From NCBI RefSeq assembly GCF_032586235.1, contig NZ_JAWHTD010000020.1, positions 6,892 to 70,891 on the forward strand: 64,000 nt of DNA, read 5' to 3'. This DNA is from Aestuariicoccus sp032586235. GTDB lineage: Bacteria > Pseudomonadota > Alphaproteobacteria > Rhodobacterales > Rhodobacteraceae. A model generated the notes under the pieces. The model searched no databases. It was not told where the DNA came from and worked only from the letters and a program-made list of their open reading frames with translations. Shown piece after piece: positions 50,994 to 59,336 of this stretch (position 1 is the first letter of the stretch; every line of letters starts with the position of its first letter). The position numbers and the translations under genes were made by a program.

Positions 50994-51905
50994 TCAGAAC
51001 GCCAGTTTGAGCCTCAAAGAGCCGACGACCTGACCGTTCGGCTGGCCGTCGAATTCCTCGCCCAGCCAGGTCAGCCCGTAGAAGGCCGAATGCCGTTCGC
51101 CCTGCCAGTGCACCCCCGCGCGCAGCCGCTGGCGGCTGTCGGTCAGTGCGTAACCGCGGCTTTCGGGCAGGAAGATGCTGCTGTCGACATAGGCGATATC
51201 GCCGCCCAGCACGAAACTGCTGCCGGGCGCGTCGGTCTGCACGGCGCGGTAGCGCTGGCCGGTGACCGGATCGCGTACCAAAAGCTCGCCCTGCCCCACC
51301 ACGCCCAGCGTCAGATCCGCCCCGAGGCGCACCAGCGTCTCGGCGCCCCAGCGCGCCTCGGCGAAAGGACGCAGGCGCGCCCCGCCCCAGGCGATGTCCT
51401 GCCCGATCTCACCCACGAAACTTGGATGCACGCCGTTGCCGATCTGGCGGTCCTTCACGCCCGGGCTGGGCGGCGCGATGCCGATCGCGTCATGCAGCGC
51501 GGTCTGAAAATCGTCGAGCCCGGTCTGCGGGCCCGTCACCACAAGATCGCCGCCCAGCGCGATCTCAGCCGCGCCGCGGGTGAAATGCGTGTGCAGACCC
51601 AGGCTGATGGCGGTGGCCAGCGGCCGGTCGCCCGGCGCGGGGTTGCGCAGGTTCGACGGCGACATGACGTGAAAGCCCAGCCGGTATTCCAGCAGCGCAC
51701 CGGGCGCGTCGGGCGCGTGTCCGGTCCAGTCCGGCCCGCGCACCCGGCTTGACGCGACCGACCCGGTCTGCCAGCGGTCGCGCCCTTCGGCGAAAAGATC
51801 GTTGGTGGACAGACGCCCGTAACCCAGCGGCAGGCGGTCTTCGGCAGCCAGAGGCGAGGTCAGCACAAGGCATGCGGCCAGGGCGCGACAAAACTGTCGG
51901 AACAT
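50994..51905 (-). CDS. LpxR-family (DUF2219-like) outer-membrane protein, putative lipid A deacylase
   Basis: 303-residue exported protein: signal peptide MFRQFCRALAACLVLTSPLAA|ED. It then has beta-strand-rich sequence ending in Phe (VVGSLRLKLAF), the outer-membrane barrel signature. LSTNDLFAEGRDRW..GS carries the Asn-Asp pair (Asn35-Asp36) and NGVHPSFVGEIGQ a His, in the order seen in LpxR 3'-O-deacylases. Catalytic assignment is inference. Divergent from trpB. Confidence 0.75.
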   Translation of the reverse strand: MFRQFCRALAACLVLTSPLAAEDRLPLGYGRLSTNDLFAEGRDRWQTGSVASSRVRGPDWTGHAPDAPGALLEYRLGFHVMSPSNLRNPAPGDRPLATAISLGLHTHFTRGAAEIALGGDLVVTGPQTGLDDFQTALHDAIGIAPPSPGVKDRQIGNGVHPSFVGEIGQDIAWGGARLRPFAEARWGAETLVRLGADLTLGVVGQGELLVRDPVTGQRYRAVQTDAPGSSFVLGGDIAYVDSSIFLPESRGYALTDSRQRLRAGVHWQGERHSAFYGLTWLGEEFDGQPNGQVVGSLRLKLAF

Positions 51906-52102
51906 CGAATGTCTTTCGTTGCGGCCCCCACGGCGAAGTTCTGGTTACCACACCGGCGGCACAGGCCAAGACCGCGCCACACGATTTTGCCGGGCTGTGG
52001 CCGTTTCGCCCGGTCTCGCAGCCGCACATTCAGGTCGTTTCCGCTCTGGCCTTCACGGGTCAAGCTGGCGTAGACAGAGCGCCAGACCACGGGAGAGCAA
52101 AG

Positions 52103-53323
<1,221 letters not shown>

Positions 53324-53347
53324 GACCCGGTTCCTTTGATGCAATCA

Positions 53348-53386
53348 ACGCCCCGCCGCGCATCCCGCGGCGGGGCGTTTTGTTTT
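53348..53386 (+). terminator. Intrinsic terminator after trpB
   Basis: Perfect 13-bp stem ACGCCCCGCCGCG/CGCGGCGGGGCGT followed by TTTGTTTT, 24 bp after the trpB stop. Confidence 0.93.
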
Positions 53387-53543
53387 GCGCGGTATAAACC
53401 AGGGTTTATGCCGCTGCGCCGGGGGTTTATCGCAGTCCTGCTAATCCTTGTGCCAATATCGCCGGTGTGGCCCGGCGGGCAGTCTTGCCGCTGTTCACGT
53501 CACGCCGCCCCAGGTTGGGCGGCCCAAGCGAAAGGCAAGACAA

Positions 53544-54026
53544 ATGACATTCCGTTTTATCATCAGCACCGCCGCTGCCGCTCTGGCCGGTTCGATGGCG
53601 CTGGCCGACGCGTTTTCGGACGCGGTGATCGCCGATTTCCGCGCCAAGGGCTTTGCCGGGATCGAGGTGAAGAACGGCCCGACCCAGACCAAGGTCGAGG
53701 CGGTGCTGGGCAACCGCAAGACCGAAGCGATCTACGACCGCGCCACAGGACAAATCCTGAAACAGGAATGGGAGATGGCCGAGCCCGGCGACCGCAGCGC
53801 GGGCGTCGAGGTGCGGAACCGCAATCGCGATTTCCTGCGCGCCTCGGGCGGGGATGACAATTCCTTCGGCGGGGGCGATGATGAACATGGCGACGACCAC
53901 GATGACGATCATGATAAGGATCACGGACCAGGCCATGACGACGACGATCACGACGACGATCACGGGCATGGCTCGGATCATGGGGGCGGTCATGAGGATG
54001 ATCACGACGACGACGATGACGATTGA
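53544..54026 (+). CDS. Exported PepSY-like protein with Asp/His-rich tail
   Basis: 160 residues. Signal peptide (MTFRFIISTAAAALAGSMALA|DA). A ~70-residue PepSY-like alpha/beta domain (AVIADFRAKGFAGIEVKNGPTQTKVEAVLGNRKTEAIYDRATGQILKQEW) follows, then from about residue 108 a low-complexity tail made almost only of Asp, His and Gly. The tail looks made to bind divalent metal; that is inference. Followed 33 bp later by a paralogue and then a membrane LuxR gene, with trpB's terminator separating it from upstream. Confidence 0.8.
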   Translation: MTFRFIISTAAAALAGSMALADAFSDAVIADFRAKGFAGIEVKNGPTQTKVEAVLGNRKTEAIYDRATGQILKQEWEMAEPGDRSAGVEVRNRNRDFLRASGGDDNSFGGGDDEHGDDHDDDHDKDHGPGHDDDDHDDDHGHGSDHGGGHEDDHDDDDDD

Positions 54027-54059
54027 TCCGGCCCGTCGGGGCCGCGACGGGGCGCTGCG

Positions 54060-54560
54060 ATGAAACGGCGGGGCTTCCTTCTGGGGGCGGGGGCGCTTGT
54101 CGTCCTCGGCCCGAACCCGGCCTTGGCGCAGACCGCCAAGGACCAGGTGGTCAACCAGCTGCAACGCCAGGGCTATACCCGCATCCGTGTGCGCCGAACG
54201 CTTCTGGGGCGGGTGCGCATCCTCGCGACCGGCCCGGCCGGGCGGCGCGAGATCGTGCTCAACCCCGCCACCGGCGCGATCCTGCGCGATTACATCGACC
54301 GGTCCTCGGAAAACGGCAAGTCGGGATCGGGCGGGTCGGACCGCAGCGGCAACAGCGGCCCCGGCAACCGCGACGATGATGACGACGACGACAAGGACGA
54401 TGACAAGGACGACGATAAGGACGACGACAAGGACGACGATAACAGCGGCTCGGGTGGCGGCGGCCACGACGACGACGATGACGACGACAACGACAACAGC
54501 GGCTCCGGCGGAGGGGGCGGCGGCGGAGGTGGCGACGACGACGATGACGACGACGATTGA
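54060..54560 (+). CDS. Exported PepSY-like protein with poly-Asp/Gly-Ser tail (paralogue)
   Basis: 166 residues. A twin-arginine-style leader (MKRRGFLLGAGALVVLGPNPALA|QT) is followed by a short domain parallel to the preceding protein (QVVNQLQRQGYTRIRVRRTLLGRVRILATGPAGRREIVLNPATGAILRDYI). A tail of repeated DDDK and GGGG/SGSG blocks follows, ending in eight Asp. The tail has Lys and only one His, unlike the His-rich tail of its neighbour. Function unknown; probably an exported cation- or polymer-binding protein. Confidence 0.78.
   Translation: MKRRGFLLGAGALVVLGPNPALAQTAKDQVVNQLQRQGYTRIRVRRTLLGRVRILATGPAGRREIVLNPATGAILRDYIDRSSENGKSGSGGSDRSGNSGPGNRDDDDDDDKDDDKDDDKDDDKDDDNSGSGGGGHDDDDDDDNDNSGSGGGGGGGGGDDDDDDDD
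54370..54558 (+). repeat. In-frame GAC/GAT low-complexity tract
   Basis: Degenerate trinucleotide repeats (GAC/GAT with interspersed AAG and GGC) coding the acidic tail; a similar shorter tract lies at about 53875-54024. Such tracts are prone to slippage, so tail length may vary between strains. Confidence 0.7.
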
Positions 54561-54584
54561 GCCCCGACGGGCGGAGCCCGGACG

Positions 54585-55088
54585 GTGAAACAGAACCTGG
54601 CCCTTACCGCGCTCTTTGCGCTGCAGCTTGTCTGCGGGCTGTTCCTGTTCTGGGACATCCTGACAAGCCTGCTGGGCCTGCGCACCGCGCCGATCGCCTG
54701 GGCGCTCTACGAGCTGATCGAGATCGGCGCGGTGGTCGGGCTGATCATGGGCGTCGGCGTGTCGGCCCGGCTGCTGGTGCTGTCGGTGCGTCGCCAGAAG
54801 GCGGCCGAGACCGGGCTGCGCGTCGCCTCGGGCGCGTTCATGGACGTGCTCGAGGAACGTTTCACCGAATGGGGGCTGACGCCGGCGGAACGCGACGTCG
54901 CCCTATTCGCCATCAAGGGGCTGTCGACCGCCGAGATCGCCGCTATGCGCAGCACCTCCGAAGGCACGGTCAAGGCTCAGACAAACGCAATCTACCGCAA
55001 GGCCGGGGTCAGCGGGCGGCCGCAGCTACTGAGCCTTTTTATCGACGACCTGATGGGCGACGCCCTGCCCGGCGTGGACGCCGCCTAG
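54585..55088 (+). CDS. Membrane-anchored LuxR-type HTH regulator
   Basis: 167 residues starting at GTG. Two N-terminal membrane helices (LALTALFALQLVCGLFLFWDIL, ~4-27; ALYELIEIGAVVGLIMGVGVSARLLVL, ~41-67) are joined by a short periplasmic loop. A C-terminal GerE/LuxR helix-turn-helix follows (WGLTPAERDVALFAIKGLSTAEIAAMRSTSEGTVKAQTNAIYRKAGVSGRPQLLSLF). It has no receiver or autoinducer domain, so signal input must come through the membrane part. It directly follows the two acidic-tail exported proteins and is a plausible sensor-regulator for them. Convergent 4-bp overlap with the Anbu gene. Confidence 0.82.
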   Translation: MKQNLALTALFALQLVCGLFLFWDILTSLLGLRTAPIAWALYELIEIGAVVGLIMGVGVSARLLVLSVRRQKAAETGLRVASGAFMDVLEERFTEWGLTPAERDVALFAIKGLSTAEIAAMRSTSEGTVKAQTNAIYRKAGVSGRPQLLSLFIDDLMGDALPGVDAA

Positions 55089-55807
55089 ACCGGCTTGATC
55101 TTCTGGAACGCCTCGCGCAGGGCCTCGGACCATTCCTGGCTGATGCGGGCAAAGCCCTTGTCGTCGGCCTCGATCCGGCGGCGGCGGGACACCGCCATCG
55201 CATCGGCCTCGATCACCACCATATCAAGCGGCATGCCGACGCTGAGGTTCGAGCGCAGGGTCGAATCCATCGACAGCAGCACGGCCTTTTCCGCATCCTC
55301 CAGAGAGGTGTCCATGGTGATCACGCGGTCCAGAATGGGCTTGCCGTATTTGTGCTCGCCGATCTGCAGGAACGGCGTGTCCTCGGTCGCCTCGATGAAA
55401 TTGCCCTCGGGATAAACCAGGAAAAGCCGCATCGGCCCGCCACTGCGCTGGCCCGCCACGATCATCGAGGCGCTGGCACCCTGGCTCATCCTGTCCATCT
55501 TGGCCGAGACCTCGGCGGTGACGTCGGACAACATGCGGCCGATGATTTCGGCCACCTTGAGCATGGTCGGTGCGCGCAGGATGGCGTCGGCGCTGTCGGG
55601 ATCGCTGTTGGCGTCGTCCAGCCGCGACATCACCGTCTGCGTGATCGACAGAGACCCGGCGGTCATGATCGCGATCACCCGGTCGCCCGGATCCTCGAAG
55701 GTGAACATCTTGCGGTAGGTGGCGATATTGTCGAGCCCCGCGTTGGTGCGCGTGTCCGACAGCAGCACGAAACCCGCCCGCAGCGCCAGTCCAACACAAT
55801 AGGTCAT
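55085..55807 (-). CDS. Anbu (ancestral beta-subunit) proteasome-like peptidase
   Basis: 240-residue Ntn-hydrolase of the proteasome family. The chain starts MTYCVGLALRAGFVLLSDTRTNAG: removal of Met would expose Thr2 as nucleophile, with Asp18 (SDTRTN) and the usual lysine (RKMF) nearby. No propeptide. Anbu assembles into open helical rings; natural substrate unknown. Last gene of a minus-strand cluster with transglutaminase-like, alpha-E and ATP-grasp genes, the classical Anbu neighbourhood. Confidence 0.93.
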   Translation of the reverse strand: MTYCVGLALRAGFVLLSDTRTNAGLDNIATYRKMFTFEDPGDRVIAIMTAGSLSITQTVMSRLDDANSDPDSADAILRAPTMLKVAEIIGRMLSDVTAEVSAKMDRMSQGASASMIVAGQRSGGPMRLFLVYPEGNFIEATEDTPFLQIGEHKYGKPILDRVITMDTSLEDAEKAVLLSMDSTLRSNLSVGMPLDMVVIEADAMAVSRRRRIEADDKGFARISQEWSEALREAFQKIKPV

Positions 55808-55898
55808 GGCCGATGTCCCCCTAGCCTGACACCACGCTTATGACGCGCCCGTGACGGCGGCAATGCCAAGCGGTATCGGAACCTGCGTTACCATTGCG

Positions 55899-56729
55899 TT
55901 ACTGCTGTTGCTGTTGCCCGGCGGTCACCACCACCTCGACCGCCAGATGCTCGGCCGGCTGACTGCCCTGCACCAGCCCACGGATGGGGGCCGCATCGAC
56001 GGAATCGATCCCCGAGCCAAGCCGGATGTACTTGTCGTCCGGGCAGCAGCGATTCGAGACGTCGAAGCCGACCCAGCCCAGATCCGGCACCCAAAGCTCG
56101 GTCCAGGCGTGGCTGGCCTCGTGCACGATGCCGTCGGCATCGGCATAGAGATAGCCCATCACATAGCGCGCCGGGATTCCGGCGACCTGGGCCACCGAGA
56201 TCAGCGCGTGGGTGTGATCCTGGCAAACGCCGCTGCCGCCCGCGAGCGCCTCGGCGGCGGTGGTGTGGGCCTCGGTCTCACCAGGGCGATAGGCGATGGC
56301 GTCGGCCACGGCATTCGACAGCGCATGGGCGCGGTCGAGGGCGCTGTCCTGCGACATGCCGGCGAGCGTATCCGCCGACAATTCCCGAAGCGCGTTGTCG
56401 GGCTGCGTCTTGCGCGTGGGCGTCGTGTAGACCAGCGGCGGCACCTTTTCGCGGTGCTCGCGCAGCACGCCGAAGGTGTCGGCGGTGTCGACCGTGCCCC
56501 GCACTTCGACGACGGCCTCGGTCAGGGGGCCGCGCAGGGTGATTGTTTCGACCCAGTCCCCGGCGCTGTCGCGAAAGCCCGCGCCGCGGATCGCGCCGGG
56601 CGTCTCGACCGACCAGTCCAGCACCGTTTGCCCGGCATGGCTGGCCGCATAAAGCCGCTGGGTCTGGATCAGCCCCCGCACCGGCGCGTCGAACCGCGAG
56701 CGCGTGACGTGATGCACATTAAGTCTCAT
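55899..56729 (-). CDS. Transglutaminase-like protein of the Anbu cluster
   Basis: 276 residues. An N-terminal bacterial transglutaminase-associated beta domain (MRLNVHHVTRSRFDAPVRGLIQTQRLYAA) is followed by a papain-fold transglutaminase core with Cys in GGSGVCQDHTHALISVAQVAGIPARYVMGY, His in EASHAWTELWVPDLGWVGFDVSNR and Asp in DVSN. It could cleave or cross-link amide bonds. ATGA overlap with the alpha-E gene upstream. It ends in an unusual five-glutamine run, 91 bp before Anbu. Confidence 0.92.
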   Translation of the reverse strand: MRLNVHHVTRSRFDAPVRGLIQTQRLYAASHAGQTVLDWSVETPGAIRGAGFRDSAGDWVETITLRGPLTEAVVEVRGTVDTADTFGVLREHREKVPPLVYTTPTRKTQPDNALRELSADTLAGMSQDSALDRAHALSNAVADAIAYRPGETEAHTTAAEALAGGSGVCQDHTHALISVAQVAGIPARYVMGYLYADADGIVHEASHAWTELWVPDLGWVGFDVSNRCCPDDKYIRLGSGIDSVDAAPIRGLVQGSQPAEHLAVEVVVTAGQQQQQ

Positions 56730-57679
56730 GCCGCCAGTCCTCTCAGGTAGGTGTCCTGCACGACCTCGGAGAGCCGCCCGTTCTGCGCCATCATCCGCGT
56801 CAGGAATTCGTGCAGACCTTCCTCGAAGATGTCGTTGATCCCCGCCTCTGCCAGTTCGGCCAGCAGGTTGCGCGCGCAGCTCTGCGCATCCGTCGTCCTG
56901 CCATATCCGCGGGCGATGTGATCGAGGTGATCGTTCGACCACCGCACCGACGACAGCAGCGAGCGCGGGAACATCTGGTTGAGGATCAGGAAATCGGCGA
57001 TCTTCTCGGCGCTGACCTCGCCCGGATAGGCCCAGGTGAAGGCGCGATGCGCCGACATCGACCGCAAGAGGGTGACCCATTGCGACTGGTCCAGCCCCGA
57101 CCCGACATAGGACACGCTTGGCAGCAGCACGTAGTATTTCACTTCGATCAGCCGAGCGGTGTTGTCGGCGCGTTCGATGCTCGTGCCGAGACCCATGAAG
57201 TGATAGCCGTCGTTGCGCAGCTGCGTGGCCGAGATCGCCCCCCGCACGAGATACGAGGTGCGCAAGGTCCATTCGCTGAGATCGGTCAGCATAAGCTTGC
57301 TGCGTTCGGTCCGCTGCAGCTCTTGCAGTTCCTGATAGGCGGTGTTCAGAGCGTCCCACACCGGCGAGGTGAGCGCCGTGCGCACAACCCGCGCGTTCTC
57401 GCGCGCGGCGTTGATGCAGGACAGCACCGACGACGGGTTTTCGGCGTCGAAGAACAGGAACGTCTCGATGTTGCGCTGGACGGTCTCGCCGTATTTGGCC
57501 CGGAAGGCTTCCAGCGATCCCGAGGCCTGAAGCACCGCCTCCCAATCGTTGCGAAAGCCGCCGCGCACGTCGGGCAGGAGCGAATTGCGCCCTCCGACCT
57601 CGAGCAGGCGGGCGGTGGTTTCGGCGCGCTCCAGATAGCGCGCCATCCAGAAGAGGTGATTTGCGGTTCTGCTCAGCAT
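56726..57679 (-). CDS. Alpha-E domain protein (DUF403)
   Basis: 317-residue helical protein (MLSRTANHLFWMARYLERAETTARLLEV; NARVVRTALTSPVWDALNTAYQELQEL; GLGTSIERADNTARLIEVKYYVLLP; NRGYGRTTDAQSCARNLLAEL-like C-terminus). The repeated RAE/ERA helices are the alpha-E signature. It always travels with the circularly permuted ATP-grasp enzyme and the transglutaminase, presumably as a peptide-synthesis partner. ATG 57679 lies 5 bp from the ATP-grasp stop. Confidence 0.92.
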   Translation of the reverse strand: MLSRTANHLFWMARYLERAETTARLLEVGGRNSLLPDVRGGFRNDWEAVLQASGSLEAFRAKYGETVQRNIETFLFFDAENPSSVLSCINAARENARVVRTALTSPVWDALNTAYQELQELQRTERSKLMLTDLSEWTLRTSYLVRGAISATQLRNDGYHFMGLGTSIERADNTARLIEVKYYVLLPSVSYVGSGLDQSQWVTLLRSMSAHRAFTWAYPGEVSAEKIADFLILNQMFPRSLLSSVRWSNDHLDHIARGYGRTTDAQSCARNLLAELAEAGINDIFEEGLHEFLTRMMAQNGRLSEVVQDTYLRGLAA

Positions 57680-57684
57680 ATCCG

Positions 57685-59109
57685 TTACTCCGCCAGCACC
57701 CAGGTGTCCTTGACCCCGCCGCCCTGCGACGAGTTCACCACCAGCGAGCCTTCGGTCAGCGCCACGCGCGTCAGCCCGCCGGGCACCAGTTCGATCTTTT
57801 CGCCCACCAGGCAATAGGGCCTCAGGTCGACGTGGCGTGGCGCGATGCCTTCCTCGACGAAGGTCGGGCAGGCCGACAGCGCCAGCGTCGGTTGGGCGAT
57901 ATAATTGTGGGGTTTCTCGCGGATCTTGGCGGCGAAGGCCTCGATCGTCGAGGCGTCGGCCTTGGGTCCGACCAGCATACCATAGCCGCCCGACCCGTGC
58001 ACCTCTTTGACCACCAGTTCCGACAGGTGTTCCAGCACGTATTTGCAATCGTCGGTCTTGGCGCATTGCCAGGTGGGCACGTTGTCGAGGATCGGCTCTT
58101 CGCCCAGGTAAAAGCGGATCATCTCGGGCACGAAAGTATAGACCGCCTTGTCGTCGGCCACGCCCGCGCCGGGACACGAACAGATGTTCACCCCGCCCGA
58201 GCGGTAGACCGACATCAGCCCAGGCACCCCAAGCATACTGTCGGGGCGGAAACACAAGGGATCGATGAAGGCGTCGTCGATCCGGCGGTAGATCACGTCG
58301 ACCTTTTTCGGGCCTTCGGTGGTCTTCATCCAGACGAAATCGCCCTCGACGAACAGATCCTGCCCCTCGACCAGCTCGACCCCCATCATGTCGGCGAGGA
58401 AGGAATGTTCGTAATAGGCCGAGTTGAACTGGCCCGGCGTCAGAATCACGATGTTTGGCTCGCCGTCGCATTTCTGCGGCGCGACCGAGGCCAGCGTCTT
58501 GCGCAGCATTTGCGCGTAATTGTCCACCGGTGCGATGCGGTTCTCGATGAAAAGCTGCGGGAACATGCGCATCATGATCTCGCGGTTCTGCAGCATGTAG
58601 CTCACGCCCGAGGGCGTGCGGCAATTGTCCTCGAGCACGTAGAACTGATCGGGGCCGGTGCGCACCAGGTCGATGCCGACGATGTGGCTATAGACGCCCT
58701 TGGGCGGGCGGAAACCGATGGCGGCTTTTTCATAGGCCTCGTTCTGCACCACCAGATGTTCGGGGATGCGGCCCGCGCGGATGATCTCGCGCCGGTCGTA
58801 GACATCGGCCAGAAAGGCGTTGAGCGCCGCCGCGCGCTGCCGGATCCCGCGGTCGAGCTTGCGCCATTCGCCATCGGTGAAGACGCGCGGGAACATGTCG
58901 AAAGGAATCAGCCGCTCCGGATCGCCGCCCTCGCCGTAGACGGCAAAGGTGATGCCCACGCGCCGAAAGAGCGCCTCTGCCTCGGATTGCTTTAGGCTGC
59001 GCAGGTCTAACGGCATGGCGTTGTGCCATTTCTCAAGGCTTTGGTAGGCGGCGCGCACCTCCTGCCCGTTCAGCATCTCGTTGAAAATCGCGTTCTGATC
59101 CGTGGCCAT
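57685..59109 (-). CDS. Circularly permuted ATP-grasp protein (DUF404/DUF407 type)
   Basis: 474 residues. Motifs of the permuted ATP-grasp family: GITFAVYGEGGDPERLIPFD, HIVGIDLVRTGPDQFYVLEDNCRTPSGVSYMLQNRE, VILTPGQFNSAYYEHSFLADMMGVELVEGQDLFV, VDVIYRRIDDAFIDPLCF, ELVVKEVHGSGGYGMLVGP, and PGGLTRVALTEGSLVVNSSQGGGVKDTWVL. Predicted carboxylate-amine ligase that makes an unknown peptide. First gene of the Anbu cluster; it diverges from the selD fusion across 227 bp with no other gene. GGGAGACGAC precedes the ATG. Confidence 0.95.
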   Translation of the reverse strand: MATDQNAIFNEMLNGQEVRAAYQSLEKWHNAMPLDLRSLKQSEAEALFRRVGITFAVYGEGGDPERLIPFDMFPRVFTDGEWRKLDRGIRQRAAALNAFLADVYDRREIIRAGRIPEHLVVQNEAYEKAAIGFRPPKGVYSHIVGIDLVRTGPDQFYVLEDNCRTPSGVSYMLQNREIMMRMFPQLFIENRIAPVDNYAQMLRKTLASVAPQKCDGEPNIVILTPGQFNSAYYEHSFLADMMGVELVEGQDLFVEGDFVWMKTTEGPKKVDVIYRRIDDAFIDPLCFRPDSMLGVPGLMSVYRSGGVNICSCPGAGVADDKAVYTFVPEMIRFYLGEEPILDNVPTWQCAKTDDCKYVLEHLSELVVKEVHGSGGYGMLVGPKADASTIEAFAAKIREKPHNYIAQPTLALSACPTFVEEGIAPRHVDLRPYCLVGEKIELVPGGLTRVALTEGSLVVNSSQGGGVKDTWVLAE

Positions 59110-59336
59110 GTCGTCTCCCTCTTGGGATTGTAAAATCCCCCGTTGTGGCGGGAAAGAAAAGGGTCTGCGGCAGAAAACGCCGAAATCCCGACCAGATGAG
59201 TATTAATTGGGCAAACGCGGTCAGTCGCGCATGCGTTCCATGCGGCCTTGCCGGGCGGGTCCGCCGTGGCGATCACGCGGATGCGTCTGGGTCCCCGACC
59301 CCTCTTGTGCTAGCACCGCCGCCAAAAGGAGACCTC

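Noticed and set aside
53393..53424. GGTTTAT repeats upstream of the acidic-tail cluster as LuxR-type sites
   Set aside because: Imperfect and short; could be relevant but no known consensus for this regulator type supports it.
54370..54558. Repeat array that might suggest CRISPR or a tandem repeat locus
   Set aside because: The repeats are in-frame Asp/Lys/Gly codons within an exported protein; there are no spacers and no cas genes.
56729..57545. Upstream extension of the transglutaminase gene
   Set aside because: It would run antiparallel in frame through the alpha-E gene; the ATG at 56729 overlaps the alpha-E stop by ATGA and begins the family's conserved N-terminus.
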